The notes beneath the pieces were generated by a model. The model worked only from the letters and a program-made list of their open reading frames with translations, was not told the DNA's origin and searched no databases. The position numbers and the translations under genes were made by a program. From the NCBI RefSeq assembly GCF_000384315.1, contig NZ_ARVW01000001.1, positions 6,488,501 through 6,552,500 on the forward strand: DNA of 64,000 nt, read 5' to 3'. Source of the DNA: Amycolatopsis nigrescens CSC17Ta-90. Its GTDB lineage: Bacteria; Actinomycetota; Actinomycetes; Mycobacteriales; Pseudonocardiaceae. Positions 24,672 through 33,556 of the stretch are shown piece by piece. Numbering within the stretch: position 1 is the first letter of the stretch; each line of letters opens with the position of its first letter.

Positions 24672-26081
24672 TCAGCGGGGGCGGCCGGGGACGCCGGGGC
24701 GGGTCTGCCAGGGGAGCGGACCGTCCAGCGGGCGGTACTCGACGCCGAGCGCGTCCAGCCGCGGCAGGTGGTGGTCCCGCAGCCGGGGCAGGAACTCGCC
24801 GTAGTCGCGGTGTTCCCGGGGGCTCCAAACCACCTCGGCGAAGGCGGCCAGCCGGGGGAAGGTCGCGTAGTCGACCCGGCGCGCGGTGTCCAGGTGCTCG
24901 GTCCACACCTGTGCCTGCGCGCCGAGCACCCGCTCGTGCGCGTCCTCCGGAAGGCCGGGCGGCAGAGGTTCGTAGCCGTAGACGTGCTCCAGGGTGTGCA
25001 GGAAGCCCACCGGGATCGGCTCGTCCGGATGGTCGGACTGCCGGTGGTCCAGGTACACGTACTGCTCCGGGCACATCACCACGTCGTGTCCGGCGGAAGC
25101 GGCCTGCACCCCGGCCTCTTCCCCGCGCCAGGACCCGATCACCGTGGAGCGGGGGAACTCCGCGCCGGCCTCCAGCACCTCGTCCCAGCCGAGCGCCCGG
25201 CGCCCGCGGGTCTCCAGGTGCGCGGCGATCCCGGCGAGCAGTCGGCCGTGCTCCGCGGTGGCCCCCGGCACCTCGTCCCCGCCGATCCCGATCATCTCGG
25301 CCGGGAAGATCGCCGTCACCTCGTCGAACACCGCCGCGAAGAAGTCCAATGTGGACTCGGTTGGGCGGAGCAGGTCGTCGCTGATCCCCCAGGAGGTCCA
25401 CACTTCGGGCCGCTCGCTGCTGCCCAGCTCCGGATAGGCCGCGATGGCGGCCATCGAGTGCCCCGGCAGGTCGATCTCCGGCACCACGGTGATCGCCCGC
25501 TCCCGCGCGTAGGCGACGATTTCCCGCAGGTCGTCCCCGGTGTAGAAGCCGCCGTGCGGGCGTCCGTCGCGCTCCGGGCCGTCGTGCCGGCCGACCATGG
25601 ACCCGGTCCGCCACGCACCCACCTCGGTCAGCCGGGGATAGCGCGGGATCTCGATCCGCCAGCCCTGGTCGTCGGTGAGGTGCAGGTGCAGCACGTTCAG
25701 CTTGTGCGCGGCCAGCTGGTCGATGAACCGCAGCACCTCGTACTTGGGGCGGAAGTTCCTCGCCACGTCGAGCAGGCAGCCGCGCCACGAGAACCGCGGC
25801 CGGTCGGACACCGTGCCGCACGGCAGCGTGACGGGTCCACTATGGATGGACGCGGTGCGGAAGGCGGCCGGCCCGGCGAGCTGGCGCAGGGTCTGCCGGG
25901 CGTGGCATTCGCCGGCGTGGTCCCCGGCCGTGACGGTCACCCCGGCCGGGTTGATCTCCAACCGGTACGCCTCGGCGGGCAGCTCCTCGTGCCGTACCTC
26001 GACCTGCCCGTCCCAGACGCACTCGCCTTCGACCGGGCGCACGTCAACAGGCCGCGGCAGCAGGCCGTGCCAGCCGGTCAA
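24672..26081 (-). CDS. Beta-N-acetylhexosaminidase, GH20
   Basis: 469 residues. The GH20 catalytic pair is in IGIGGDEVPG (D-E), with upstream motifs LDVARNFRPKYEVLRFIDQLAAHKLNVLHLHLTDDQGW and EIDLPGHSMAAIAAYPEL. It removes GlcNAc from the non-reducing end of chito-oligosaccharides. No signal peptide is seen, so it probably acts inside the cell on imported sugars. A TTG start at 26081 overlaps the permease stop (TTGA). Last gene of a substrate-binding protein-permease-permease-hexosaminidase operon, the order of dasABC-dasD in Streptomyces. Confidence 0.85.
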   Translation of the reverse strand: MTGWHGLLPRPVDVRPVEGECVWDGQVEVRHEELPAEAYRLEINPAGVTVTAGDHAGECHARQTLRQLAGPAAFRTASIHSGPVTLPCGTVSDRPRFSWRGCLLDVARNFRPKYEVLRFIDQLAAHKLNVLHLHLTDDQGWRIEIPRYPRLTEVGAWRTGSMVGRHDGPERDGRPHGGFYTGDDLREIVAYARERAITVVPEIDLPGHSMAAIAAYPELGSSERPEVWTSWGISDDLLRPTESTLDFFAAVFDEVTAIFPAEMIGIGGDEVPGATAEHGRLLAGIAAHLETRGRRALGWDEVLEAGAEFPRSTVIGSWRGEEAGVQAASAGHDVVMCPEQYVYLDHRQSDHPDEPIPVGFLHTLEHVYGYEPLPPGLPEDAHERVLGAQAQVWTEHLDTARRVDYATFPRLAAFAEVVWSPREHRDYGEFLPRLRDHHLPRLDALGVEYRPLDGPLPWQTRPGVPGRPR

Positions 26082-26932
26082 CCCTTCACCGCCCCGGCCA
26101 TGCCGGACACCAGCCTTCGCTGCACCAGTACGAAGAAGACCAGTGCCGGAATCGTCATCAGCGTGGAGGACGCCATGATCGCACCCCAATCGTTCTCTTC
26201 GGGTTTGAAGAACACCAGCATCGCCTGCGGCAGGGTCTGGTTCTCGGTCTTGGAGATGATGAACGTCTTGGCGAACAGGAAGTCGTTCCAGGCGTGGATG
26301 AACGCCACCACGCTGGTCGCCACCAGCCCGGGTGCGACCAGCGGGAACAGGATCTGCCAGACGAACCGGAACCGGCTCGCACCGTCCACTGTGGCCGCTT
26401 CCTCCAGCTCCAGCGGTACCGCGGCGACGAACCCGCGCAGCATCCAGATCGCGAACGGCAGGCTGAACGCCAGGTGCACGAGCACCAGCGAGCCCAGCTC
26501 GTTCAGCCCGAACGCCGGCACCACCCCGCCGACCGAGCGCATCAGGAAGAACAGCGGGATGGTCAGCGCCTCGATCGGCACCATCTGCGCCACCAGCAGC
26601 ATCACCAGCAGCACCGTGCGGCCGCGGAAGCGGAACCTGGTCAGCGCCACCGCGGACAGGAACGACAGCAGCACCGACAGCGCCACCACCGCGACCGCCA
26701 CCAGCACGCTGTTCAGGAAGTAGCCGCCGAAACCGGAGACGGTCAGCACCCGCTCGAAGCTCTCCAGCGTGGGCGCCAGCGTCCACGGCTTCGGGCTCGC
26801 GGACTGGATCTCGCCGGGCGGTTTGAACGCGGTCAGCACCATCCAGTACAGCGGGAACGCGACCAGCCCGGCGATCACCACGGTGAGCACCTCGGCGGCC
26901 AGCCGGCCCGGCTTGCGGACCACCCTGTTCAC
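26078..26932 (-). CDS. Sugar ABC transporter permease (MalG/DasC-like)
   Basis: 284 residues, about six helices, with the MalG-type EAA loop (ELEEAATVDGASRFRFVWQILFPLVAPGL). GTG 26932 overlaps the stop of the upstream permease gene (GTGA). With the other permease it forms the membrane channel of a chito-oligosaccharide importer. No ATPase gene is in the operon; such systems often use a shared MsiK-type ATPase encoded elsewhere. Confidence 0.9.
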   Translation of the reverse strand: MNRVVRKPGRLAAEVLTVVIAGLVAFPLYWMVLTAFKPPGEIQSASPKPWTLAPTLESFERVLTVSGFGGYFLNSVLVAVAVVALSVLLSFLSAVALTRFRFRGRTVLLVMLLVAQMVPIEALTIPLFFLMRSVGGVVPAFGLNELGSLVLVHLAFSLPFAIWMLRGFVAAVPLELEEAATVDGASRFRFVWQILFPLVAPGLVATSVVAFIHAWNDFLFAKTFIISKTENQTLPQAMLVFFKPEENDWGAIMASSTLMTIPALVFFVLVQRRLVSGMAGAVKG

Positions 26933-27933
26933 ACCAGCTCCGCGCTGCGCCGCTGCGACCGCACGTACAAGCCGGTGATCGACATCAGGATCACCGTCAT
27001 CACCACCCCGATGGCCGCGCCGAGCCCGTACTGGGAACCGGCGAACGCCTGCTGGTAGGCGTAGACGTTGAGCACCAGGTTGCGCCCGGCCAGTCCACCG
27101 CCGTTGGTCATCACGTAGATCTGGGTGAACACCTTGAAGTCCCAGATGATCGACTGCACGGTCGCGATCATCAGCACCGTGCGCAGCATCGGCAGGATCA
27201 CCGACACCGCGGTCTTGAACCCGGACGCGCCGTCCAGCGCGGCTGCCTCCAGCACCTCGTCCGGAATGGCCCTGATCCCGGCGTACATGGTGATCATGAC
27301 GAACGGGAAGGAGCACCAGATCACCTCCAGCGCGACCAGCCCGAACGCGCTGTAGGTGTCGTAGGTCCAGGAGTGCTGCGCCATCCCGTCGAACCCGATC
27401 CCGGCGAGAACCTTGTTCACCAGGCCGAAATCCGCGTCGAACAGGAACAGCCAGATGTAGGAGCCCGCCACCGCCGGGGTGGCCCACGCGCCGAGCGCGG
27501 CCAGGAACAGCAGCATCCGCGGGACCGCGCGGACCCGGCTGGCCAGCACCGCCAGTGCGGTGCCCACGAACAGGCTGCCCGCCACGCAGACCGCGGCGAA
27601 GCCGAGCGTCTTCGCCAGCACCACCCAGAACGTGCTGCTGGTCAGCAGCTGGACGTAGTTGCTGAGCCCGATGAACACCAGCGGCGCGTTACCGGCCGCC
27701 TCGGCCTGGCCGTAGTCGTAGACCGAGATCAGCACCAGCTGGTAGATCGGGTAGGCGAGCACGCCGATCAGCAGGATCGCCATCGGCGCCAGGTAGCGGG
27801 AGGCGGCCCAGCCGTCCCCCCGGCGACCCCGCCCCCGGCGGCGCGGCGCGGGGCCGTGCGATGCCGTCGAGGGCGGGGTCGGGGGAGCCAGGTCGGATTG
27901 CGCGGACTGTGCGGTCACGGAAAGCTCAGCCAC
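26929..27933 (-). CDS. Sugar ABC transporter permease (MalF/DasB-like)
   Basis: 334 residues; a basic Pro/Arg-rich N-terminus, then about six helices with the EAA motif VLEAAALDGASGFKTAVSVILPML. GTG 27933 overlaps the binding-protein gene by 8 bp. Partner of the MalG-like permease in the das-like importer. Confidence 0.9.
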   Translation of the reverse strand: MAELSVTAQSAQSDLAPPTPPSTASHGPAPRRRGRGRRGDGWAASRYLAPMAILLIGVLAYPIYQLVLISVYDYGQAEAAGNAPLVFIGLSNYVQLLTSSTFWVVLAKTLGFAAVCVAGSLFVGTALAVLASRVRAVPRMLLFLAALGAWATPAVAGSYIWLFLFDADFGLVNKVLAGIGFDGMAQHSWTYDTYSAFGLVALEVIWCSFPFVMITMYAGIRAIPDEVLEAAALDGASGFKTAVSVILPMLRTVLMIATVQSIIWDFKVFTQIYVMTNGGGLAGRNLVLNVYAYQQAFAGSQYGLGAAIGVVMTVILMSITGLYVRSQRRSAELV

Positions 27934-29218
27934 CGAAGGCGTTGTTCATCTTCTCGGCGGCAGCGCCCAGTGCGGCGTTCACGTTCTGCTCCCCGGTGGC
28001 GATCTGCTGGATCGCCGTTGGCAGGATGTTCTGCGCGTCGATCCTGGACCAGGCCGGGGTGCTCGGCACGAACTTGGTGCCCGCCTTCAGGGTGTCCACG
28101 AACGGCCTGAGGAACTGGTCGCTCGCGGCCAGCTGCTGCTGGACGCCGCCGAGGGTGGGCAGGTTGCCCATCGCGGCGTACATCTTGGCCTGGTACTTGG
28201 AGCTGGCCAGCAGCTCGATGAACTCCACCGCCAGCCCGCGGCGCTTGCTGCCGCCGAACACGCCGAGCAGGTTGCCGCCGGCGAACGCCGGTGCGATCGA
28301 GCCGGGTTCGTTGCCCGGCAACGGAACCACCGCGTACTTGCCGGCCGACGCGCCCTGGTCCACGGCCTTGCGGTTGAAGTCGCCGCCGATGGTCATCGCC
28401 GCCTTGCCGCCGGCGAAGGCCTGCACGCTCTGCGTTCCGGTGAAGTTGGCGCAGCTCTCCGGCGGGCAGATGTCCGGCTTGATCAGCTGCGCGTACGCGG
28501 ACACGCCCGCCTTCGCGTTCTCCGCGGTCAGCGCCGTGGTCCAGCGGCTGCCGTCCTGCCTGGCGATTTCCCCGCCGTTGGCCCAGAGGTAGGGCAGCAT
28601 CGCGTAGGTGTACTTGCCGCCCACCGAGATCCCGTACAGGTCCGGCTTCGCTGCGCGGATCGTGCGCGCGGTCTCGGCCAGCTGCGGCAGCGTGGCCGGT
28701 GGCTGCAGGCCGAGCTCGGCGAACACGTCGGTGCGGTAGTAGAGCGCGCGGATGCCGGTGTACCAGGGCAGGCCGTAGACCTTCCCGTTCACCTTGGCGG
28801 TGTCCAGTACGGACGGCAGCAGGTCCGCGCCCTCCTTCCAGGACTGCAAATCGCCGCCGAGGTCGGCCAGCGCGCCGGTCTCGGCGTAGCTGGCCACGTC
28901 GGTGTTGCCGAACTCCGCCACGTCCGGGGCGTTCGTGGGGTCGTTGAAGGCGCCGGAGAACTTGTCCGCCCTGCCTTCGACCGGGATCCACTGCACGTCC
29001 ACTTCGACGCCGGCGTGCGCGGCCTTGAACTCGGCGATGGCCTCTCCGACGGCCGCCTCCTTGGGTGCCCGGTTGGCTTCGTCGAACAGCCAGACGCGGA
29101 CCGTGCCGGTCTTCTCGTCGCCGCCCTGCCCACCAGGGCCGGCGGACTGGGTCGGTGCGCAACCGGCCGCGACCAGAACGGTCACGGACAGCGCGAAAAT
29201 CGTCTTGGTGGCTCTCAT
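27926..29218 (-). CDS. Extracellular sugar-binding lipoprotein (DasA/NgcE-like)
   Basis: 430 residues. Signal peptide with lipobox VAAGC (mature Cys ~20), then a CUT1-family solute-binding fold (VRVWLFDEANRAPKEAAVGEAIAEFKAAHAG, LPWYTGIRALYYRTDVF, AMTIGGDFNRKAV). ATG 29218 is chosen because GGAGAA precedes it. The operon order, the adjacent GH20 gene and a dre site upstream all point to chitobiose/GlcNAc-oligomer uptake. An NgcE-type GlcNAc binding protein is the alternative. Confidence 0.85.
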   Translation of the reverse strand: MRATKTIFALSVTVLVAAGCAPTQSAGPGGQGGDEKTGTVRVWLFDEANRAPKEAAVGEAIAEFKAAHAGVEVDVQWIPVEGRADKFSGAFNDPTNAPDVAEFGNTDVASYAETGALADLGGDLQSWKEGADLLPSVLDTAKVNGKVYGLPWYTGIRALYYRTDVFAELGLQPPATLPQLAETARTIRAAKPDLYGISVGGKYTYAMLPYLWANGGEIARQDGSRWTTALTAENAKAGVSAYAQLIKPDICPPESCANFTGTQSVQAFAGGKAAMTIGGDFNRKAVDQGASAGKYAVVPLPGNEPGSIAPAFAGGNLLGVFGGSKRRGLAVEFIELLASSKYQAKMYAAMGNLPTLGGVQQQLAASDQFLRPFVDTLKAGTKFVPSTPAWSRIDAQNILPTAIQQIATGEQNVNAALGAAAEKMNNAFGG

Positions 29219-29229
29219 CGGGTTCTCCA

Positions 29230-29265
29230 TTGCGCTATATGCAATGAGCGTTTCGCTATTAGCAA
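29230..29265. promoter_or_regulatory. Tandem operator-like repeat upstream of the das-like operon
   Basis: Two 15-bp elements, TTGCGCTATATGCAA (29230-29244) and TTTCGCTATTAGCAA (29251-29265), 21 bp apart. Each has TTGC/GCAA-type symmetry. A very similar pair with the same 21-bp phasing lies at 34930-34965 before the dehydratase operon. Confidence 0.6.
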
Positions 29266-29295
29266 CAGATCGTACGAGCCGCGCCTTACCCGCAC

Positions 29296-29311
29296 AAGGG
29301 TCTAGACCAGT
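29296..29311. promoter_or_regulatory. DasR-responsive element (dre)
   Basis: AAGGGTCTAGACCAGT matches 14 of 16 positions of the dre consensus ACTGGTCTAGACCAGT. It lies about 80 bp upstream of the binding-protein start. In Streptomyces, DasR bound at such sites represses chitin and GlcNAc uptake genes until glucosamine-6-phosphate accumulates. Confidence 0.7.
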
Positions 29312-29320
29312 CCCGAATGC

Positions 29321-29371
29321 CCCTTAAGGCCACCTTTGTTACCTCAGAGGTAGCAAAGGTGGCCTTAAGGG
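29321..29371. terminator. Terminator hairpin after the lactonase gene
   Basis: Two 25-nt arms (29321-29345 and 29347-29371) with one mismatch, directly beyond the minus-strand lactonase stop. The core AAGGCCACCTT recurs in the terminators at 37185 and 45506. Confidence 0.75.
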
Positions 29372-29377
29372 ACTCGA

Positions 29378-30505
29378 TCAGCGGAAGAGGACGGTGGCGA
29401 CGGAGGGGACGGCGAGGGAACCCTGGGAACGGCCGGGCAGGCCGGTTTTCGGGTCGCGCGGCAGCCAGTTCACCGTGCCGGAGCGCTGGTTCGACACGTA
29501 GATCCACCGCCCGGACGGGTCCAGGGTGAAGTGCCGCGGCCAGACGCCTCCGGTGGCCACGTTGCCGACCCTGCTGATCGCCCGGCCGCTGTCGCGCACC
29601 GCGAACGTGGCGATGGTGTCCTCACCGCGGTTGGACGCGTAGACGAACCCGCCGTCCGGGGAGACCGCGATCTCGCCGGGGTAGCTCGGCACCGGGGCGT
29701 TCGCGTCCACGGTCGGCACCACCTCGCCCAGGGTGAGCTTGCCGCGCGCGGCGTCCCAGGCCGCCACGGTGACCTCGGCCCGCAGCTCGCCGAGGACGTA
29801 GGCAACCCGGCCGCCGGGGTGGAAGGCCAGATGTCGGGGGCCGGCCCCGGACGGCAGCACGACCTGCTCGTGCTTGGTGAGCTTCCCGGTGCCGAGGTCG
29901 AGCCGGTAGACGTAGACCGAGTCGGCGCCGAGGTCCACCGCCAGCACCCACCGCCCGCTGGGGTCGGTCACCACCTGGTGCGCATGCGCGTCCCGTTCGG
30001 CACCGGTGTGCTGGGCGAGGTCGCTCACCTCGGCCAGCGAGCCGTCCTGGCGGATCGGGTGCACCACCACGCTCCCGCTGCCGTAGTTCGCAGTCAACAG
30101 GTAGCGCCCGCTCGGATGCACGGACAGGTGCGTCGGCGCGGAACCCTTGGACGGCTGGGTGTTCAGCACCCGCGGGTTCGCCGGGGCCCGCAGGCTCAGC
30201 GCGGTGACCGCGCCGTCCGGGACCAGCTCGTTGGTCGCATACAGCACGGAGCGGTTCGCGGACAGCGCGAACCAGGACGCGTCCGGCACCGACGGCACGG
30301 TCCGCTCCAGCCGCAGCGCCGCCCCGGACCTGCTCGCCACGTCCAGCCCGTGCCCGGCCGGCGGGGAACTCGTGTAGCTGCCGACGAACACCACACCACC
30401 ACCACGTCCGGCGGTTTCCGCTCCCGCGGCCCTCGCGGTCACGATGGTGCCGATACCGGCCGCGCCGACGGCACCGAGAAACTTACGACGACCCAGTTCT
30501 GCCAC
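29378..30505 (-). CDS. Tat-exported lactonase-family beta-propeller protein
   Basis: 375 residues. Twin-arginine signal GRRKFLGAVGAAGIGT, then repeated blades of the 6-phosphogluconolactonase (COG2706) family: DASWFALSANRSVLYATNE, GSAPTHLSVHPSGRYLLTANYGSG, GPRHLAFHPGGRVAYVLGEL, WPRHFTLDPSGRWIYVSNQ. GTG 30505 follows AAGGAGAG. It is 56 bp after the GntP gene and probably in its operon. Because it is exported, a sugar-acid lactone made outside the cell is a fitting substrate. Confidence 0.85.
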   Translation of the reverse strand: MAELGRRKFLGAVGAAGIGTIVTARAAGAETAGRGGGVVFVGSYTSSPPAGHGLDVASRSGAALRLERTVPSVPDASWFALSANRSVLYATNELVPDGAVTALSLRAPANPRVLNTQPSKGSAPTHLSVHPSGRYLLTANYGSGSVVVHPIRQDGSLAEVSDLAQHTGAERDAHAHQVVTDPSGRWVLAVDLGADSVYVYRLDLGTGKLTKHEQVVLPSGAGPRHLAFHPGGRVAYVLGELRAEVTVAAWDAARGKLTLGEVVPTVDANAPVPSYPGEIAVSPDGGFVYASNRGEDTIATFAVRDSGRAISRVGNVATGGVWPRHFTLDPSGRWIYVSNQRSGTVNWLPRDPKTGLPGRSQGSLAVPSVATVLFR

Positions 30506-30561
30506 AGTTCTCTCCTTGGTTGAAGGACTTGCGCAACTAGCCGTGCAGTAAAGAAAGGGGA

Positions 30562-31953
30562 TCAGACGAACGACATGATCAGTGCCGCCACCGCGAAACC
30601 GGAGACGGACAGCACGGTCTCCAGCACCGTCCAGGTCTTCAGCGTCTCCGCGACGGACAGACCGAAGTACCGCGAAACGATCCAGAATCCGCCGTCGTTG
30701 ACGTGCGAGGCGATGATCGAACCGGCGGAGACCGCCACCACCAGCAGCGCCAGCTGCACCTGCGAGTAGCCGAGCTCGGCGACCGTGGGTGCGATGATCC
30801 CGCTGGTGGTCACGATGGCCACCGTGGCCGAGCCCTGCGCGATCCGCATCCCGCAGCTGATCACGTAGGCGGCGAGGATGACCGGCAGGCCGGCGTCGTC
30901 CAGCGAACCGGCCACCGCCTTGCCGATCCCGGTGGCCGAGAGCACCGCGCCGAAGAACGCGCCGGCGCCCACCACGAGCAGGATCATCGCCACCGGCCGC
31001 AGCGCGGTGCCGGACAACTCGGAGAGCTGCTTGCCGGTCATCCCGCGCCGGGTGCCGAGCAGCCAGGACGCCAGCAGCACGGCGATGGTCAGCGCGACCG
31101 CCGGCGTGCCGATGAAGGCGGCCACCCCGGCGAAGAAGGAGTCCTTCGGTAGCCAGATGCTGCCGAAGGTGCCGGCCAGGATGAGCACCAGCGGGACCGC
31201 GATGATGGCCGCGACCAGCCCGAGCGACGGCGGGTTCCCGTTCTCCTCGCCGTTCGTGTCGTCCTGCACGATCATCTCTTCCGGCACCGGGATGTCCATC
31301 CGCTTGCCGATCCAGGACGAGTACAGCACCCCGCCGATGAACCAGGCCGGGATCCCGCAGATCGCGCCCATCAGGATGATCCAGCCCAGGTCCACGTGCA
31401 GCAGCCCGGCCGCCGCGACCGGGCCGGGGTGCGGCGGCAGGAACGCGTGCGTGACGGACAGCCCGGCCAGCAGCGGCAGGCAGTACAGCAGCAGGGAACG
31501 CCCGCCCTGCTTCGCCGCGACGTAGACCAGCGGCGCCAGCACGAAGATGCCGATGTCGAAGAAGACCGGGATGCCGAAGATCAGGCCGGCGATGCCCATC
31601 GCCAGCGGGGCGCGCTTCTCACCGAAGGCCCGCAGCAGCGCGGCGGTCAGCACCCTGGCGCCGCCGGACTTCTCCAGGATCGCGCCGAGCAGGGTGCCCA
31701 GCCCGATGATCGCCGCGATATGCCCGAGAATCCCGCCGAAGCCCTTCTCCAGCAACGAGTCCGAGGCCTTCTGCGCGGAGCCGACGATGGTCCCCACCGG
31801 CAGCCCGGCGGCCAGTGCGGTGAGCAAGCCGACCACGATCAGCGCGATGAACGGCTCCATCTTGATCCGGATGATCAGCACCAGCAGTACCGCGATGGAC
31901 ACCGCGGCGAGCGAGAGCAGCCCGCCGGTGGAATGTTGCAGCCAGTCGATCAT
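30562..31953 (-). CDS. GntP-family sugar-acid permease
   Basis: 463 residues, about 12-14 helices, with GntP landmarks FGIPVFFDIGIFVLAPL, THAFLPPHPGPVAAA, AQGSATVAIVTTSGI and SHVNDGGFWIVSRYFG. The family takes up gluconate and related sugar acids, or D-serine, with protons. ATG 31953 overlaps the deacylase stop (ATGA) and has GGGAGAG upstream. Its neighbours suggest uptake of N-acetylglucosaminate or glucosaminate. Confidence 0.9.
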   Translation of the reverse strand: MIDWLQHSTGGLLSLAAVSIAVLLVLIIRIKMEPFIALIVVGLLTALAAGLPVGTIVGSAQKASDSLLEKGFGGILGHIAAIIGLGTLLGAILEKSGGARVLTAALLRAFGEKRAPLAMGIAGLIFGIPVFFDIGIFVLAPLVYVAAKQGGRSLLLYCLPLLAGLSVTHAFLPPHPGPVAAAGLLHVDLGWIILMGAICGIPAWFIGGVLYSSWIGKRMDIPVPEEMIVQDDTNGEENGNPPSLGLVAAIIAVPLVLILAGTFGSIWLPKDSFFAGVAAFIGTPAVALTIAVLLASWLLGTRRGMTGKQLSELSGTALRPVAMILLVVGAGAFFGAVLSATGIGKAVAGSLDDAGLPVILAAYVISCGMRIAQGSATVAIVTTSGIIAPTVAELGYSQVQLALLVVAVSAGSIIASHVNDGGFWIVSRYFGLSVAETLKTWTVLETVLSVSGFAVAALIMSFV

Positions 31954-33545
31954 CTGTCTCTCCCGGAGTTGCGCAGGGAATGACCGGGAAGGGCCCCGGT
32001 GGCCCGGCCGTCGTCGATGGTGGCGACGCCGTTGACGAACACGTACGGGATTCCTTCGGCCTGCTGCCGCGGCTCGTCGAAGGTGGCGGTGTCCCGCACG
32101 GTGTCCGGGTCGAACAGCACGAGATCGGCCGCATACCCCTCGCGGACCAGCCCGCGGTCGGCCAGCCGCAGCCTGCGGGCCGCCCTGCCGGTCAGGTGCG
32201 CCACGCACTCGGCCAGCTCCAGCACCCCCAGTTCGCGGACATAATGCGCGAGGTAGCGGGGGAAGGTGCCCCAGGCCCGCGGGTGCGGGCGGCTGCCCAC
32301 CAGCAGCCCGTCGCTGCCGCCGGTGTGCGTGACGTGCCGCATGATCGTGCGCACGTTCTCCTCGTGCCCGACGTGCATCAGGCAGGAGGTGCCGAGCCGT
32401 TCGCGCACCAGCACGTCGAAGTACAGCTCGGCCGGGCTGGTCTCGGCGGCGCGCGCGGATTCGGCGACCGAATGCCCGACCAGGTGCGCGTGCTCCTCGT
32501 TGCGCACCCCGTTGATCTCGATGGCGTCCCAGTCGATCGGCACCCCGTGCGCGCCGTCCGATCCGGTCTCCTCGATCTCCCGCCGGATCCGCTCTCGATC
32601 GTCTACATCGGACAGTCGTTCGAGGGTGGCGGCGAGGCCGCCTTCGCTCGCCCAGCTCGGCAGCAGTGCGGACAGGTAGGTCGCGCCGGGCAGGTAGGGA
32701 TAGGTGTCCAGCGAGATGTCGCAGCCATCGGCGAGCGCGTCGTCGAGCAGGCTCAGCAACTCGGGCGCCCTGCCCTTGTTCACCGAGAAGTTCATCGTCG
32801 CGTGCGCCAGGTGCAGCGGGCAGCCGGACCGGCGGGAAACGGTGACCATCTCGGCGAAGGCCTCCAGCGCGCCGGCGCCGTAGCTGCGGTGGTGCGGGCT
32901 GTAGTACCCGCCGAGCCGCCCGGTCACCTCGCACAGCGCGACCAGCTCGTCGGTGCCGGCGTACATGCCCGGGGTGTAGGTGAGCCCGGAGGACAGCCCC
33001 ATCGCGCCTTCGGCCAGCCCGGTGGCGACCAGCTCGCGCATGGTGTCCAGCTCGGCTTCGGTGGCGGGGCGGTCCGCGAAGCCGACCGCGAGCATGCGCA
33101 CCGAGCCCTGCGGGATGAGGTAGGCCGCGTTCACCGCGATCCCGCGATCCAGCCGGTCCAGGTATTCGCCCACCGAACGCCAGTTCCAGTCGAACCCGGG
33201 CGGGTCGTCGTTCCAGCCCGCGAGCTGCGCGCGCAGCGCGGCCAGCGTCTCGTCGTTCACCGGCGCGTAGGACAGCCCGTCCTGGCCGAGTACCTCGGTG
33301 GTCACGCCCTGGGAGGTCTTGGCGAGATGTCCCGGCTCGGCCAGCAGCTGGATGTCCGAATGCGAGTGCATGTCGATGAAACCGGGCGCCAGCACCAGGT
33401 CCGCCGCGTCGATCACCCGGTCACCGGTGAGCGAGCCCGGCTCGGCCAGCGATGCGATCCTTCCCCCGCGCACCCCGACGTCGCCGCGGAAGAGCGGGTC
33501 TCCCGTGCCGTCCGCGATCCGTGCCCCCCGGAATACCAGGTCCAT
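31950..33545 (-). CDS. D-aminoacylase-type amidohydrolase (N-acyl-D-amino-acid deacylase family)
   Basis: 531 residues of the D-aminoacylase amidohydrolase group. The metal site begins with HSH in FIDMHSHSDIQLL (H60, H62); later conserved parts are YYSPHHRSYG, LHLAHATMNF and SDGLLVGSRPHPRAWGTFPRYL. Where classical D-aminoacylases have a Cys ligand (G-N-C-G), this one reads GQDGLS, so its substrate may differ. ATG 33545 follows GAGGAC, 11 bp after the dehydratase gene. Context suggests deacetylation of N-acetylglucosaminate. Confidence 0.85.
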   Translation of the reverse strand: MDLVFRGARIADGTGDPLFRGDVGVRGGRIASLAEPGSLTGDRVIDAADLVLAPGFIDMHSHSDIQLLAEPGHLAKTSQGVTTEVLGQDGLSYAPVNDETLAALRAQLAGWNDDPPGFDWNWRSVGEYLDRLDRGIAVNAAYLIPQGSVRMLAVGFADRPATEAELDTMRELVATGLAEGAMGLSSGLTYTPGMYAGTDELVALCEVTGRLGGYYSPHHRSYGAGALEAFAEMVTVSRRSGCPLHLAHATMNFSVNKGRAPELLSLLDDALADGCDISLDTYPYLPGATYLSALLPSWASEGGLAATLERLSDVDDRERIRREIEETGSDGAHGVPIDWDAIEINGVRNEEHAHLVGHSVAESARAAETSPAELYFDVLVRERLGTSCLMHVGHEENVRTIMRHVTHTGGSDGLLVGSRPHPRAWGTFPRYLAHYVRELGVLELAECVAHLTGRAARRLRLADRGLVREGYAADLVLFDPDTVRDTATFDEPRQQAEGIPYVFVNGVATIDDGRATGALPGHSLRNSGRDR

Positions 33546-33556
33546 GGCGTCCTCGC

